Below, in pieces: positions 34,412-44,144 of a stretch of 64,000 nt of DNA. The translations under genes and the position numbers were made by a program. Numbering within the stretch: the first letter of the stretch is position 1; every line of letters begins with the position of its first letter. Under the pieces are notes generated by a model. The model saw only the letters and a list, made by a program, of their open reading frames with translations, did not search any database and had not been told where the DNA came from. Source of the DNA: DATJGR01 sp963780795 (GTDB lineage Bacteria; Pseudomonadota; Gammaproteobacteria; Pseudomonadales; Azotimanducaceae); assembly GCA_963780795.1 (NCBI GenBank), contig CAWADH010000001.1:310001-374000 (forward strand), written 5' to 3'.

Positions 34412-35733
34412 CAGCGTTCGAACACCCCGAGCGTTTCGACGTGCGTCGTGTGCGGAAACATATCGAAGACGCGCACCTTCGACAGTGCGAAACCGAACTT
34501 CGCGAGCACCGCCGCATCGCGCGCGAAGCTCACCGGGTGACACGACACATACGCGATGCGCTCTACTTTGGAGGCGGCCAGCGGCGACAGCACCGCACCC
34601 GCCCCGGTTCTTGGCGGATCGAGCAGCACTTTCTGCACACCATCGAACGCCGCTTTCACGGTCGAATCGAGCGGCTGCGCGTACAGGTCTGCCGTTTCAA
34701 AACGCGCGCCGCGCTCCAGGCCGTTGCGCCGCGCATTTGCGCGGGCGCGTTGTACCAGATCGTCGGCGCCTTCCAAGCCGAGCACAGCGGCGCCACGACG
34801 CGCCAGCGGCAGCGTGAAGTTGCCGATACCGCAGAACAGATCGAGCACCTGATCGCCGCGCTCGATGCCCAGCCAGTCGAGCGCGCACGCGACGAGATCG
34901 GCGTTGACGGAGCCGTTCACCTGAATGAAGTCGACCGCGTGGAACGAAAGCGACAGACCGAATGCATCGAGGCGGTAACTCAGCGGAGCCGGCGGCACGC
35001 CGGCGAGATCGACGATGCTGTCATAACCATCGGGCTGGCACAGCACGCGGATCGGCGTGCGCGCCTGATATCCAGCGAGCGCGTGACGATCACCGACGCT
35101 GAGCGGCTCGACATGCCGCAACACCATCGCCGCCCCGTCGTCGCCGACCGCGATTTCGATCTGCGGAATCGACTCGCGCGCATCCATACCGGCGATCACC
35201 GCCGCTACTGCCGGCAGTTCGTCGGAGAACGGCTGTTGCAGCACGCGACACGAGTTCAATCGCGCCACGCGGTTGCCGAAACTCTCCCGAAATCCCACCA
35301 GCAACTCGCCGGTGTCGCGCACCGATCGAACGGCGAGACGCGCGCGACGCCGGTAGTGATAGAGAGGGCCGCGCACGGGCGATAGCATCGCGCTCGCCGC
35401 AACGCCGGCCGCCTCGAGCTGATCGAGCAGCCACCGCTCCTTCAGCGCGAGCTGTGCCCCCACCGTGAGGTGCTGCATGCTGCAGCCGCCGCATCGCATG
35501 AAGGCTTCGCACGCCGGCTTCGCGCGCGTGCCTCCGACCGTCACCAACCATTCTTCCGGCAACGCATACCAGTCGCCACGCCGGCGTCGCACCACCCGCG
35601 CGCTGACGATTTCTCCCGGCAGTGCGCCTTTGACGTGCACTGGATGATGCTCGAACTGCGCCACCCCGAAACCGTCGGCGCCGAGCGTCTCGATCTCGAG
35701 GTCGACGACCCGAGGTCCCTGCCGCTTGCTCAT
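34411..35733 (-). CDS. rlmD: 23S rRNA (uracil1939-C5)-methyltransferase
   Basis: Methylates U1939 of 23S rRNA. Start MSKRQGPRVVDLEIETL (440 residues; E. coli 433). TRAM domain at 1-60; four cysteines for an Fe-S cluster at 75, 81, 84 and 162, matching E. coli RumA. SAM-binding region LDLFCGIGNFTLPLA and the C-terminal IAYVSCHPVSFARD with the catalytic Cys. Upstream of relA and coupled to it, as in Pseudomonas. Confidence 0.96.
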   Translation of the reverse strand: MSKRQGPRVVDLEIETLGADGFGVAQFEHHPVHVKGALPGEIVSARVVRRRRGDWYALPEEWLVTVGGTRAKPACEAFMRCGGCSMQHLTVGAQLALKERWLLDQLEAAGVAASAMLSPVRGPLYHYRRRARLAVRSVRDTGELLVGFRESFGNRVARLNSCRVLQQPFSDELPAVAAVIAGMDARESIPQIEIAVGDDGAAMVLRHVEPLSVGDRHALAGYQARTPIRVLCQPDGYDSIVDLAGVPPAPLSYRLDAFGLSLSFHAVDFIQVNGSVNADLVACALDWLGIERGDQVLDLFCGIGNFTLPLARRGAAVLGLEGADDLVQRARANARRNGLERGARFETADLYAQPLDSTVKAAFDGVQKVLLDPPRTGAGAVLSPLAASKVERIAYVSCHPVSFARDAAVLAKFGFALSKVRVFDMFPHTTHVETLGVFER

Positions 35734-35755
35734 CGTTTGGAACGCCACGGCAACG

Positions 35756-36457
35756 TCACGATGCACTATTCCTACGGAACAATTCGCGACTGCCGATCGG
35801 CCGATCGCCGAGATGCGGCGCGAGGGCACGTCGCATGATCTGTTTCGCAGAACGACGCACGGTCTCGTCCGAATAGTCGTCGGCCGCGATGGCGCACAGC
35901 GTGGCGCCGCCGAAAACCAGCCGGTCGTCTACCGCTTCGTCGACCGCATGAAAGCCGACGTCGGGTACGAACCGATAGCGATGCGCGGGTCGCACCGGTT
36001 CGCCCGTTTCGGCGTCGTATCCGAACGACACTTCGTAGCCGCACTCCTTCAATGCGAGCCGCTCGAATACTCGCAGCGCCGCTTCATCGGCACTGTCGGT
36101 GAGGTGCTCGAGCGTGCGTTCATAGCCTGCGAACAGCACGGGATGCGGATCGTCGTCGCGCAGCAGTCGCAGCAACAGCTCGTTCAGGTAGAGCCCGGCA
36201 TACAGCGCATCGCCGGTGAGCCATCGGTGCGAAATCGAATCGAATCCGGTGAGCGTCAGCAGTTGGCCGCGTCCGCTGCAACCGACCGACAGGCGCCCGA
36301 ACGGATGCGGTTGGCCGCTGCGCGCGCGCCGCACGCCGCGCGCGACCACGCTGATCCGACCGTGCTGCAACGTCAGCAGATCGATGATCGCGCTGGTCTC
36401 GCGATAGGCTCGCGCGTGCAGCACGTAAGCGGGCTCGTTGACGATCCGTCGCGTCAT
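35756..36457 (-). CDS. recO: DNA repair protein RecO
   Basis: Loads RecA on SSB-coated DNA with RecR. 233 residues. The N-terminal OB domain shows VLHARAYRETSAIIDLLT and GRISVVARGVRRA, typical of RecO; the rest is helical. Begins one base after the era stop, in the conserved rnc-era-recO order. pdxJ, which often follows recO, is not present here. Confidence 0.94.
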   Translation of the reverse strand: MTRRIVNEPAYVLHARAYRETSAIIDLLTLQHGRISVVARGVRRARSGQPHPFGRLSVGCSGRGQLLTLTGFDSISHRWLTGDALYAGLYLNELLLRLLRDDDPHPVLFAGYERTLEHLTDSADEAALRVFERLALKECGYEVSFGYDAETGEPVRPAHRYRFVPDVGFHAVDEAVDDRLVFGGATLCAIAADDYSDETVRRSAKQIMRRALAPHLGDRPIGSRELFRRNSAS

Positions 36458-36458
36458 G

Positions 36459-37349
36459 TCAGTCGAACCCCAGTCGCTTGAGACCGGCTTCGTTGTTGGT
36501 CCAACCGGCTTTCACCTTCACCCACAACCGCAGCATCACCTTGCGTTCGATCAGCTTCTCGATGTCGATGCGGGCTTCCTGCCCGACCGACTTCAACAGA
36601 CCGCCGTTGCGCCCGATGATGATCGCCTTCTGGCCGTCGCGCTCGACGAAAATCGTCGCATCGATCTCGACGATGCGCGGTTTCACGACATAGTTCTCGA
36701 TGATGACGGTGATCCGGTGCGGCAGTTCGTCGCCGAGACGACGCATCAGCTTCTCGCGCACGATCTCGCCGGCGATGAAGCGCTCCGACCGGTCGGTGAC
36801 CTGATCCGGCGGAAACAGATGGGGTCCCTCGGGCAGGCGTTCGAGCACCTGCTGCTTGAGACGGTCGAGCCCGGTGCCGATCAGCGCCGATACCGGAATG
36901 ATCTCCTCAAATACGCCGAGCTCGCTCAGCTTCGCGATGTGCGGCAACAGCTGATCGCGGTCTTCGAGCTGATCGATCTTGTTGACCACGCACATCTTGC
37001 GACCGCGTGATGCGCGCACCAGTTCGACCACGCGGCGGTCTTCGTCGCCGAAACGCAGTCGTTCGAGGACCAGCACCGCGATGTCGACATCGTGCAGCGC
37101 CGACGTCGCGGTGCGCACCATGTAGCGGTTCACCGCGCGGCCGCCGCCGTCGTGAATGCCTGGCGTATCCACGTAGATCGCCTGCGCCTCGCCGATCGTG
37201 TCGACACCGAGCAGATTGTGGCGCGTTGTCTGCGGCTTGCGCGACGTGATGCTGAGCTTGCGGCCGACGAGATGATTGAGCAGCGTCGACTTGCCGACGT
37301 TCGGCCGGCCCACCAACGCCACGTAGCCGCAACGCTGCTTATCGGTCAT
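36459..37349 (-). CDS. era: GTPase Era
   Basis: Essential GTPase for 16S rRNA processing and 30S assembly. 296 residues. G1 GRPNVGKSTL, G3 DTPGIH, G4 NKID, and a C-terminal KH domain (about 200-290, VIIENYVVKPRIVEIDATIF). Overlaps rnc by 11 bp, implying coupled expression. Confidence 0.97.
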   Translation of the reverse strand: MTDKQRCGYVALVGRPNVGKSTLLNHLVGRKLSITSRKPQTTRHNLLGVDTIGEAQAIYVDTPGIHDGGGRAVNRYMVRTATSALHDVDIAVLVLERLRFGDEDRRVVELVRASRGRKMCVVNKIDQLEDRDQLLPHIAKLSELGVFEEIIPVSALIGTGLDRLKQQVLERLPEGPHLFPPDQVTDRSERFIAGEIVREKLMRRLGDELPHRITVIIENYVVKPRIVEIDATIFVERDGQKAIIIGRNGGLLKSVGQEARIDIEKLIERKVMLRLWVKVKAGWTNNEAGLKRLGFD

Positions 37350-38019
37350 CGGATCCTTCCAACATTTCGAGCGCGGCGCGTGCCGCGCTCTGCTCGGCTT
37401 CGCGACGACTGCCGCCGCGTCCGTGCGTTACGACGCCGAGACCGGCGATACGACATTCGACGTCGAACTCCGGCAGATGTTCGTCGCCCGATCGCGACGT
37501 CACCTTGTATTCCGGTGGCGGCAGCCGTTGCGCCTGCACGCGCTCCTGCAGCTGCGTCTTGCTATCGCGCGCCATCTGCGCGTCGACGGCTTCGACGTGG
37601 CGCGCGAACAACGTTCTGATCACGCCGCGTGCCGCCTCGTAACCGCCATCCACCAACACCGCACCGACGACGGCCTCGAGCGTGTCGGCGAGGATCGACT
37701 CGCGATGGTGGCCACCGCTCTTGCGTTCGCCAGTCCCCAATCGCAGATGCTCACCGAGGTCGATCTCACGAGCGATCTTCGCGAGCGACGGCTTCTTCAC
37801 CAGACTCGCGCGCATCAGCGTCAACGAGTGTTCGTTCGCGTCGGGGAACAGTCGCCACAACCATTCGGCGATGACGAATCCCAAGGCCGCGTCGCCGAGA
37901 TACTCGAGCCGTTCGTTGTTGGCGTCGCCCGCGCTGCGATGCGTCAGCGCGAGCTTCAGCAGGTCCGGATCTGCGAAACAGTGGCCGAGGCGACGTTCAA
38001 GGTGTTCGCGCGAATCCAC
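37339..38019 (-). CDS. rnc: Ribonuclease III
   Basis: Double-strand RNA endonuclease of rRNA and mRNA processing. 226 residues, GTG start. NERLEYLGDAALGFVIAEW is the catalytic signature with the acidic residues; DTLEAVVGAVLVDGG is the second acidic block. C-terminal dsRNA-binding domain from about residue 155. Lies between the DUF4845 gene and era, as in Pseudomonas and Xanthomonas. Confidence 0.97.
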   Translation of the reverse strand: MDSREHLERRLGHCFADPDLLKLALTHRSAGDANNERLEYLGDAALGFVIAEWLWRLFPDANEHSLTLMRASLVKKPSLAKIAREIDLGEHLRLGTGERKSGGHHRESILADTLEAVVGAVLVDGGYEAARGVIRTLFARHVEAVDAQMARDSKTQLQERVQAQRLPPPEYKVTSRSGDEHLPEFDVECRIAGLGVVTHGRGGSRREAEQSAARAALEMLEGSDDR

Positions 38020-38061
38020 GGTATCGGCCGGTGCTAGAATCGTCGCGCCGACGCGGCGCGA

Positions 38062-38424
38062 TCATTGGAAGTCGAAGCGCTTGTTGAAGGACACCACGAT
38101 CGAAATGTTGTAGATCAATGGTTGACGTACTTCATAGTCGAGCACCAGCGAGGTACCGTCGCGTTTCCGGTCGATCGTCAGGATCTTGTTCACGTCGAGG
38201 TCGCGGATGTTGTTGATCAGGAAACGCTTGTGAAGTGCTTCGTAGATCTCGGCCTTCGACATCAGATGCACTTTGTCGGCGGGTAGTTCGCCGATCAATG
38301 TATTGATCGTCCGGTAGTCGACGTAGGCAGGCGCGAGTCGCGCGGCAATCAGGCCGATCGCGCTGACCATCGCGGCGATGATGATCCAGCTCAGAAACGA
38401 CGCGCCGCCTTGCTTCGATTTCAT
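38062..38424 (-). CDS. DUF4845 single-pass membrane protein
   Basis: 120 residues from MKSKQGGASF, preceded by GGAGGG with an ideal spacer. One membrane helix (about residues 10-30, FLSWIIIAAMVSAIGLIAAR) and a small periplasmic domain. Matches the DUF4845 family found beside lepB and rnc in many gammaproteobacteria. Function unknown; the conserved position suggests a link with signal peptidase I or envelope quality control. Confidence 0.85.
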   Translation of the reverse strand: MKSKQGGASFLSWIIIAAMVSAIGLIAARLAPAYVDYRTINTLIGELPADKVHLMSKAEIYEALHKRFLINNIRDLDVNKILTIDRKRDGTSLVLDYEVRQPLIYNISIVVSFNKRFDFQ

Positions 38425-38438
38425 CTCGAACCCTCCGT

Positions 38439-39251
38439 TCAGTTGATCCAACCGTTGCGCGCGAACGTCGGCCAGTGCAGCCCGGAATCCTTGTGCATCC
38501 ACACCGCAACGGCTTTACCGACGATCTTGGCATCCGAGGCGAATCCCCAACGACGACTGTCGTCACTGCGATCGCGATTGTCGCCCATCATGAAGTAGTG
38601 GCCCTCCGGCACGGTCCACTCCTGCGGCCGCTCGACCCTGGCAGGATACCGGTAGATCCGATGCGTATGAGTGCCGAGTTGTTCGTCGTAAACCTGGATG
38701 TAAGGTCGTCCTTCGACCGTCACCTGATCGATGAACTCCTGCGGCACGCGCGCACCGTTGATGTATAGCACCTTATCCTGATACCGCACGCGGTCACCCG
38801 GCAGCCCGATCACCCGCTTGATGAAGTAGCGCGGTTCGTGCGGCGGCACGAACACCATCACGTCGCCGTGCTGAGGGTCGCCGACATCGAACAGCTTGGT
38901 GCCGAGCACCGGCAGGCGAATGCCGTACGCATATTTGTTCACGAGGATGAAATCACCCACCTGAAGCGTGGGCACCATCGACTCCGACGGGATCTGGTAC
39001 GGCTCGAACAGGAAGCTGCGCAACACCAGCACGAGCAGCAGCACCGGGAAGAACGACCGCGCATATTCGATCAGCAGCGGCTCTTTGAGAATCTGCTCGG
39101 CCGCTTCGGCGTTCTGGCTCTTGCCGGCGCCCGCGCGGTAAGCCTCCGCAGCGCGCACGCGACGCGGCTTCAACGCGATGACGTCGGCAAGCCAGATCAC
39201 GCCGCTGATGATCACGGCCCAGCTCAGGATCAGTGGAAAATCGAGATCCAT
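38439..39251 (-). CDS. lepB: Signal peptidase I
   Basis: Cleaves signal peptides of exported proteins at the periplasmic face. 270 residues. Two N-terminal membrane segments; the catalytic Ser is in PSESMVPTL and the Lys in FIKRVIGLPGD; GHYFMMGDNRDRSDDSRRWG is box E. ATG overlaps the lepA stop (TGATG). The frame is open far upstream but only as a shadow of lepA. Confidence 0.97.
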   Translation of the reverse strand: MDLDFPLILSWAVIISGVIWLADVIALKPRRVRAAEAYRAGAGKSQNAEAAEQILKEPLLIEYARSFFPVLLLVLVLRSFLFEPYQIPSESMVPTLQVGDFILVNKYAYGIRLPVLGTKLFDVGDPQHGDVMVFVPPHEPRYFIKRVIGLPGDRVRYQDKVLYINGARVPQEFIDQVTVEGRPYIQVYDEQLGTHTHRIYRYPARVERPQEWTVPEGHYFMMGDNRDRSDDSRRWGFASDAKIVGKAVAVWMHKDSGLHWPTFARNGWIN

Positions 39252-41050
39252 CAGCGGTCGACCCGCAACGCCGCCAGAAATGCATCCTGCGGGATCTCCA
39301 CCCGCCCGAGCTGCTTCATCCGCTTCTTGCCGGCCTTCTGCTTCTCGAGCAGTTTCTTCTTCCGCGTGACGTCGCCGCCGTAACACTTCGCGGTGACGTT
39401 CTTGCGCAACGCTTTCACGGTGGTGCGGGCGATGATCTGCCCACCGATCGCCGCCTGAATGGCGACGTCGTACATCTGCCGCGGAATCAGTTCCTTCATC
39501 TTTTCGGTCAGCTGACGACCGCGCTGTTGCGCGTGCGCGCGGTGCACGATCATCGCGAGCGCATCGACCCGGTCGCCGTTGATGAGAATGTCGAGACGAA
39601 CGAGATCGGCCGCTTCGAAGCGTTCGAAGTTGTAGTCGAGCGACGCGAAGCCGCGGCTCACCGACTTCAGCCGGTCGAAGAAGTCCATCACCACTTCGCT
39701 CATCGGCATCTCGTAGTGAACGGACACCTGGTTGGCCGAGAACTGCAGCGACTTCTGTATGCCGCGGCGTTCCGTGCAGAGACCGATCACGTTGCCGAGA
39801 TATTCCTGCGGCACCAGGATGTTGGCCGACACGATGGGTTCGCGCATTTCGGCAATGCGTCCGGCGTCGGGCAACCGCGACGGGTTGTCTACCGACAGAA
39901 CTTCGTTGCCGCGGGTCAGCACCTCGTACACGACGGTCGGGGCCGAACTGATCAGGTCGAGGTTGTATTCGCGCTCCAGTCGTTCCTGCACGATCTCCAT
40001 GTGCAGCATGCCGAGAAACCCGCAGCGAAAACCGAAACCCAGCGCGTCGGAACTCTCCGGCTCGTAAAACAGCGACGCGTCGTTCAGCGTCAGCTTGCTG
40101 AGCGCGTCGCGGAAGTCTTCGAAGTCTTCGCCATTCACCGGAAACAAACCGGCGTACACCTGCGGTTTGGCCTTCGCGAACCCCGGCAGCTGCGGCGTAT
40201 CGGGATGCGCCAACGAAACGATCGTGTCGCCGACCGGCGCGCCTTTGATCTCTTTGATTCCGGCGACGACGTAACCGACTTCGCCGGCGCCAAGCGATTC
40301 GCGATCGGTCCGTTTGGGGCTGAAACAGCCGACACCGTCGACGAGCTGCGTGCGGCCGACCGATTTGACGACGATGCGGTCGCCCTTGGCGATGCGGCCG
40401 TGCATGACTCGCACGAGAGAAACGACGCCGAGGTAGTTGTCGAACCACGAATCGATGATCAGCGCCTGCAGCGGCGCATCGGGATCGCCTTGCGGCGGCG
40501 GCACCTTCGCGACCAGCTGCTCCAACAGTTCAGGAATGCCGGCGCCGGTCTTCGCGCTGACTCGCAACGCCTGGCTTGCATCCAGGCCGATGATTTCTTC
40601 GATCTCGGTGGCGACCTTCTCCGGTTCGGCCTGCGGCAGATCCATCTTGTTCAGCACAGGGATCACTTCGAGACCCTGGTTGATGGCCGTATAACAGTTG
40701 GCCACCGATTGCGCTTCGACGCCTTGTGCAGCATCGACGACGAGCAACGCACCCTCGCATGCTGCCAGCGAGCGCGACACCTCGTAGCTGAAATCCACGT
40801 GACCGGGCGTGTCGATGAAATTGAGCTGGTATCGGCGGCCGTCGAGCGCGTCGTAATACAGCGTGACGCTCTGCGCCTTGATCGTGATGCCGCGCTCACG
40901 TTCGATGTCCATCGAGTCGAGCACCTGCTCCGCCATCTCGCGCTCGGTCAGCCCGCCACATAACTGGATCAACCGATCGGCGAGCGTCGATTTTCCGTGG
41001 TCGATGTGGGCAATGATGGAAAAGTTGCGAATGTGTTCGATGGACGACAC
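39251..41050 (-). CDS. lepA: Elongation factor 4 (LepA)
   Basis: Ribosome-dependent GTPase (EF4). 599 residues, GTG start. G1 AHIDHGKSTLADR, G3 DTPGHVDF, G4 NKMDLP, and the LepA C-terminal domain (RIPQDAF-like end VEIPQDAFLAAL). In the lepA-lepB order common to proteobacteria. 108 bp from degP with no evident element. Confidence 0.97.
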   Translation of the reverse strand: MSSIEHIRNFSIIAHIDHGKSTLADRLIQLCGGLTEREMAEQVLDSMDIERERGITIKAQSVTLYYDALDGRRYQLNFIDTPGHVDFSYEVSRSLAACEGALLVVDAAQGVEAQSVANCYTAINQGLEVIPVLNKMDLPQAEPEKVATEIEEIIGLDASQALRVSAKTGAGIPELLEQLVAKVPPPQGDPDAPLQALIIDSWFDNYLGVVSLVRVMHGRIAKGDRIVVKSVGRTQLVDGVGCFSPKRTDRESLGAGEVGYVVAGIKEIKGAPVGDTIVSLAHPDTPQLPGFAKAKPQVYAGLFPVNGEDFEDFRDALSKLTLNDASLFYEPESSDALGFGFRCGFLGMLHMEIVQERLEREYNLDLISSAPTVVYEVLTRGNEVLSVDNPSRLPDAGRIAEMREPIVSANILVPQEYLGNVIGLCTERRGIQKSLQFSANQVSVHYEMPMSEVVMDFFDRLKSVSRGFASLDYNFERFEAADLVRLDILINGDRVDALAMIVHRAHAQQRGRQLTEKMKELIPRQMYDVAIQAAIGGQIIARTTVKALRKNVTAKCYGGDVTRKKKLLEKQKAGKKRMKQLGRVEIPQDAFLAALRVDR

Positions 41051-41158
41051 GTAACCAGCTGCGGGGTACTAGCGGCGGCGCGGAGTGTATCCCATTTGCG
41101 CAAACCGTTGCCATGCGCCGCGCCCCGAACGGATGCGGCGCACGACGGCGCCCACGGC

Positions 41159-42610
41159 TTATTCGGACGGCACCCGCAGTGCGAGGAACGTCGGTGCCTG
41201 ACCGCGCACGATCAGCACCGGCACGGAGCGCCCCGCCGTGAGCGAATCGACCACCTTCGAGAACGTCGCGGGCGAATCGATTTCCTGATTGTTGAGGCGC
41301 GTCACGATATCGCCTTCGCGAATGCCGGCTTCGGCTGCCGGACCGCTCGCCTCCACCACACGCACGCCGTGATCGACACCCGCGCGCTGCTGGATCGGAT
41401 CGGTCAGCGCTTCCACCACGACACCGATGCGCGACGGCACTGGCGCTGCACCGGGACCTGCAGTGGCCACCTGACCGTTGTCGAGATCGGCGAGTTCGCC
41501 AACGACGATGTTGAGCGTCTCGCGTTTGCCGGCGCGCATGATCACCAGTTGCGCTTCGCTGCCGGGGTGGGCGCGCCCGACGAAGTGCGGAAGATCCGCA
41601 GACAAGTCCACGTGCTGGCCGTTGAACTGCAGGATGATGTCGCCTTCGTGCAGGCCGGCCTTCGCCGCGGGACCGCCATCGATCACGCGTGCCACGAGCG
41701 CGCCCGACGGCTTGTCGAGACCGAAGCTCTCGGCGAGATCGCGGTTCACCTCCTGAATCACCACGCCCAACCAGCCGCGCGATACTTTGCCGTGCGCCTT
41801 CAACTGCTCGACGACGTCGAGCGCCACATCAACCGGGATTGCGAACGACACGCCCATGAATCCGCCCGACCGCGTGTAGATCTGCGAGTTGATGCCGATC
41901 ACTTCGCCGTCGAGATTGAACAGCGGGCCACCGGAGTTACCCGGATTGATCGCCACGTCAGTCTGAATGAACGGCACGTAATTCTCGTTGTTTTCTGTCG
42001 GCAGACTCCGCCCGACCGCACTGATGATGCCCGCCGTCACCGAGTAGTCGAAACCGAACGGCGAACCGATCGCCAGCACCCACTCGCCGGGCTTCAGAGT
42101 GTTCGAGTGGCCGAGCTTCACCACCGGCAGGTTCGCCGCGTTGACCTTCAACAGCGCCAGATCGGAGCGCGGATCGGCACCGACCACGGTCGCGACCAGC
42201 TCACGCCGGTCGTTCATGCGAACGACGATCTCGTCTGCGTCTTCGACGACGTGGTTATTGGTGAGGATGTAGCCCTCGGCGGAGATGATGAACCCCGAAC
42301 CGAGCGAGCGGCGTTGGCCGAACGGCGTACCACCGCCACCGCCGCCATCGGGTCCCTGTGGACCGCGTCCTTCCGGCCCGAAGAAGCGGCGGAAGAACTC
42401 GTCCATGTCGGGGTTACCGCTGCCGTCGCCGCGATGGTCGGCCTTTTGGGTCGTGCTGACGTTGACGACCGCCGGCGAGTATTTCTCCACCAGTCCGGTG
42501 AAATCGGGCAGTTCTTTCGCCGCCGCGGCACCGCCGCCCAACAAGGCCCATGCCAGCGCCGAGGCACCCAACAGAGCGTTGAGGCGTCGCGCCAGTAGAA
42601 CGGTATTCAT
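41159..42610 (-). CDS. degP: Periplasmic serine protease DegP/MucD
   Basis: Periplasmic HtrA-family protease and chaperone of the envelope stress response. 483 residues. Signal peptide ends near GGGAAAAKE (about residue 32). Triad: His120 (TNNHVV), Asp150 (RSDLALL) and Ser226 (GNSGGPL). A Gly-rich loop lies at 82-97. Two PDZ domains follow (about 270-370, 390-483). Its ATG overlaps the rseC stop (ATGA), so it is the last gene of the rpoE-rseA-rseB-rseC-degP set, as mucD in Pseudomonas. Confidence 0.95.
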   Translation of the reverse strand: MNTVLLARRLNALLGASALAWALLGGGAAAAKELPDFTGLVEKYSPAVVNVSTTQKADHRGDGSGNPDMDEFFRRFFGPEGRGPQGPDGGGGGGTPFGQRRSLGSGFIISAEGYILTNNHVVEDADEIVVRMNDRRELVATVVGADPRSDLALLKVNAANLPVVKLGHSNTLKPGEWVLAIGSPFGFDYSVTAGIISAVGRSLPTENNENYVPFIQTDVAINPGNSGGPLFNLDGEVIGINSQIYTRSGGFMGVSFAIPVDVALDVVEQLKAHGKVSRGWLGVVIQEVNRDLAESFGLDKPSGALVARVIDGGPAAKAGLHEGDIILQFNGQHVDLSADLPHFVGRAHPGSEAQLVIMRAGKRETLNIVVGELADLDNGQVATAGPGAAPVPSRIGVVVEALTDPIQQRAGVDHGVRVVEASGPAAEAGIREGDIVTRLNNQEIDSPATFSKVVDSLTAGRSVPVLIVRGQAPTFLALRVPSE

Positions 42611-43146
42611 GTGATTCTCGATTTTCCTGTGTTGAAAAGATCGGACCGCGCTTCGGACCGCACTAACGCTGCTTGGTTCAACGGCCTCCCCGCGAATAGC
42701 GTGACGGCGCGCTCAGCATAGCCGTCGTGCAGCCTCGCGCGAGTCGGCGCGCCACTACGCAACGCAGTCGCCCCGGCCGCGAAGCCCGCCAGCAGGCCGG
42801 AAACGGCCATCCACCCGGCCGCGGATTCGCTCATCCCGAGCGCCCAAGCGGCCGCGGATGCCGCCATCATGCCGAGTAACGGCATGCCGAATACGCCGAT
42901 CGCGGCGCGCAGTATGGCGCGTTCGGCCACCGCGACCCAGACCCGCGTTCCGGTTCCGGGCGCCGGATTACCGTCGAGTGCGCGCATCGTCAACCGCATC
43001 GCGACGGGACCGAATACGCTCATTGCACAGTGTCCCGAGCAACCCTCGCAACGTTGAGGCGGAAACTCGACCGTGCACGCGCTGCCCGATGCGCAAACGA
43101 TCGTACCGCGGCGGCAGTTCGGACCGCGCACCGCCGCTTCGATCAT
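42607..43146 (-). CDS. rseC: Sigma-E regulator RseC/MucC
   Basis: Inner-membrane protein of the RseC/MucC family, linked to sigma-E control and redox functions. 179 residues. The cysteine cluster CEGCSGHC (33, 36, 40) follows an N-terminal domain with extra cysteines at 11, 18 and 24. Two membrane helices at about 80-125. Overlaps rseB and degP by 4 bp each. Confidence 0.88.
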   Translation of the reverse strand: MIEAAVRGPNCRRGTIVCASGSACTVEFPPQRCEGCSGHCAMSVFGPVAMRLTMRALDGNPAPGTGTRVWVAVAERAILRAAIGVFGMPLLGMMAASAAAWALGMSESAAGWMAVSGLLAGFAAGATALRSGAPTRARLHDGYAERAVTLFAGRPLNQAALVRSEARSDLFNTGKSRIT

Positions 43147-44144
43147 TCGGAGACGTATCGGATCGACTGAGCGATGCGTTGCGCCGTCGAGGTGGGAATT
43201 TCGCCGACGACGGTCACCAGGTGGTGAACGGCGTCCTGCGGCCCGCCCATCACGACCTCCGATACCGCGACCGTGGCGCCGCTGCGCGACACCAATGCGT
43301 TGGCACCGGCTTCCGGCATGTCTTCAATGAAGACCGAAAATGCGGCGAGGCCGTCCGAGTACATCAGCGTATCGACCGACTTCAGCGAACTCGGCGTGCG
43401 CCGGATGTCCCACGACGCCATCGTAAATCCGTCAGGGACCCACTCGGCGTGCCAGCTCACTTTGCGGCGATCCGGCGGCGACGCGGCTTCGAGCGACAGA
43501 TGGGTCGTCAACGTCCCCGCTCCGGATTCCGGCGCGAGATCCTGCTCGGTGATCGGCCCGCCCACCTTCAATGTGGCGAACTGGAATATCTCGAGCTTCG
43601 TTCCGTTCATATCGACGAGTTCCGATCGCAGCAGCAGGCCGGTTGCCTGATCGAGCCACAAACGAAACCCGTACCGCTGCGCGTCGCGCGGGACGACTGC
43701 AAGCCGTACCGCTTCGCGGTTCGCCACCCGATCGGTACCGTGCAGCGACAGCGTGTAATTGTCAGAAACGCCTTCGAACGCGCGCGAGAATGCGCGCGCG
43801 AACGGTCCTGACGGAATACTGCTCTCGAGTGCGAGTATTTCGTCGCCGGGACGCAGGATGCACTCCACTTCATCGCCGGTGCGGACGATCTCCCGCGGCG
43901 CCCCGTTCAGGTGTACCAGCCGCTCGCGCTGCACGCCGTTGGTCACGGTGTGCACGACGCGCATGGTCGACAGATCGTCGCCGCTGAAGTAACTGAAGAT
44001 GCCGTCGTAGCTCGCTTCGAGAAAGCCGCGGTTCATCATGTCGAGCCACTGCGCCGGCGTCCGCTCCTCTGCCGCCGCGGCAGTCGCGAGCAATGCACTT
44101 CCGAACAACGCCAGAAAAAGAACCGGAAGGTTCGCGTGACTCAT
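43143..44144 (-). CDS. rseB: Sigma-E regulatory protein RseB/MucB
   Basis: Periplasmic protein that binds RseA and shields it from DegS, and responds to lipopolysaccharide intermediates. 333 residues with a signal peptide ending at TAAAAEE (about residue 25). The family segment LDMMNRGFLEASYDGIFSY begins the mature part; LKVGGPITEQDLAPE and VSWHAEWVPDGF are also typical. Overlaps rseA by 4 bp (ATGA). Confidence 0.93.
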   Translation of the reverse strand: MSHANLPVLFLALFGSALLATAAAAEERTPAQWLDMMNRGFLEASYDGIFSYFSGDDLSTMRVVHTVTNGVQRERLVHLNGAPREIVRTGDEVECILRPGDEILALESSIPSGPFARAFSRAFEGVSDNYTLSLHGTDRVANREAVRLAVVPRDAQRYGFRLWLDQATGLLLRSELVDMNGTKLEIFQFATLKVGGPITEQDLAPESGAGTLTTHLSLEAASPPDRRKVSWHAEWVPDGFTMASWDIRRTPSSLKSVDTLMYSDGLAAFSVFIEDMPEAGANALVSRSGATVAVSEVVMGGPQDAVHHLVTVVGEIPTSTAQRIAQSIRYVSE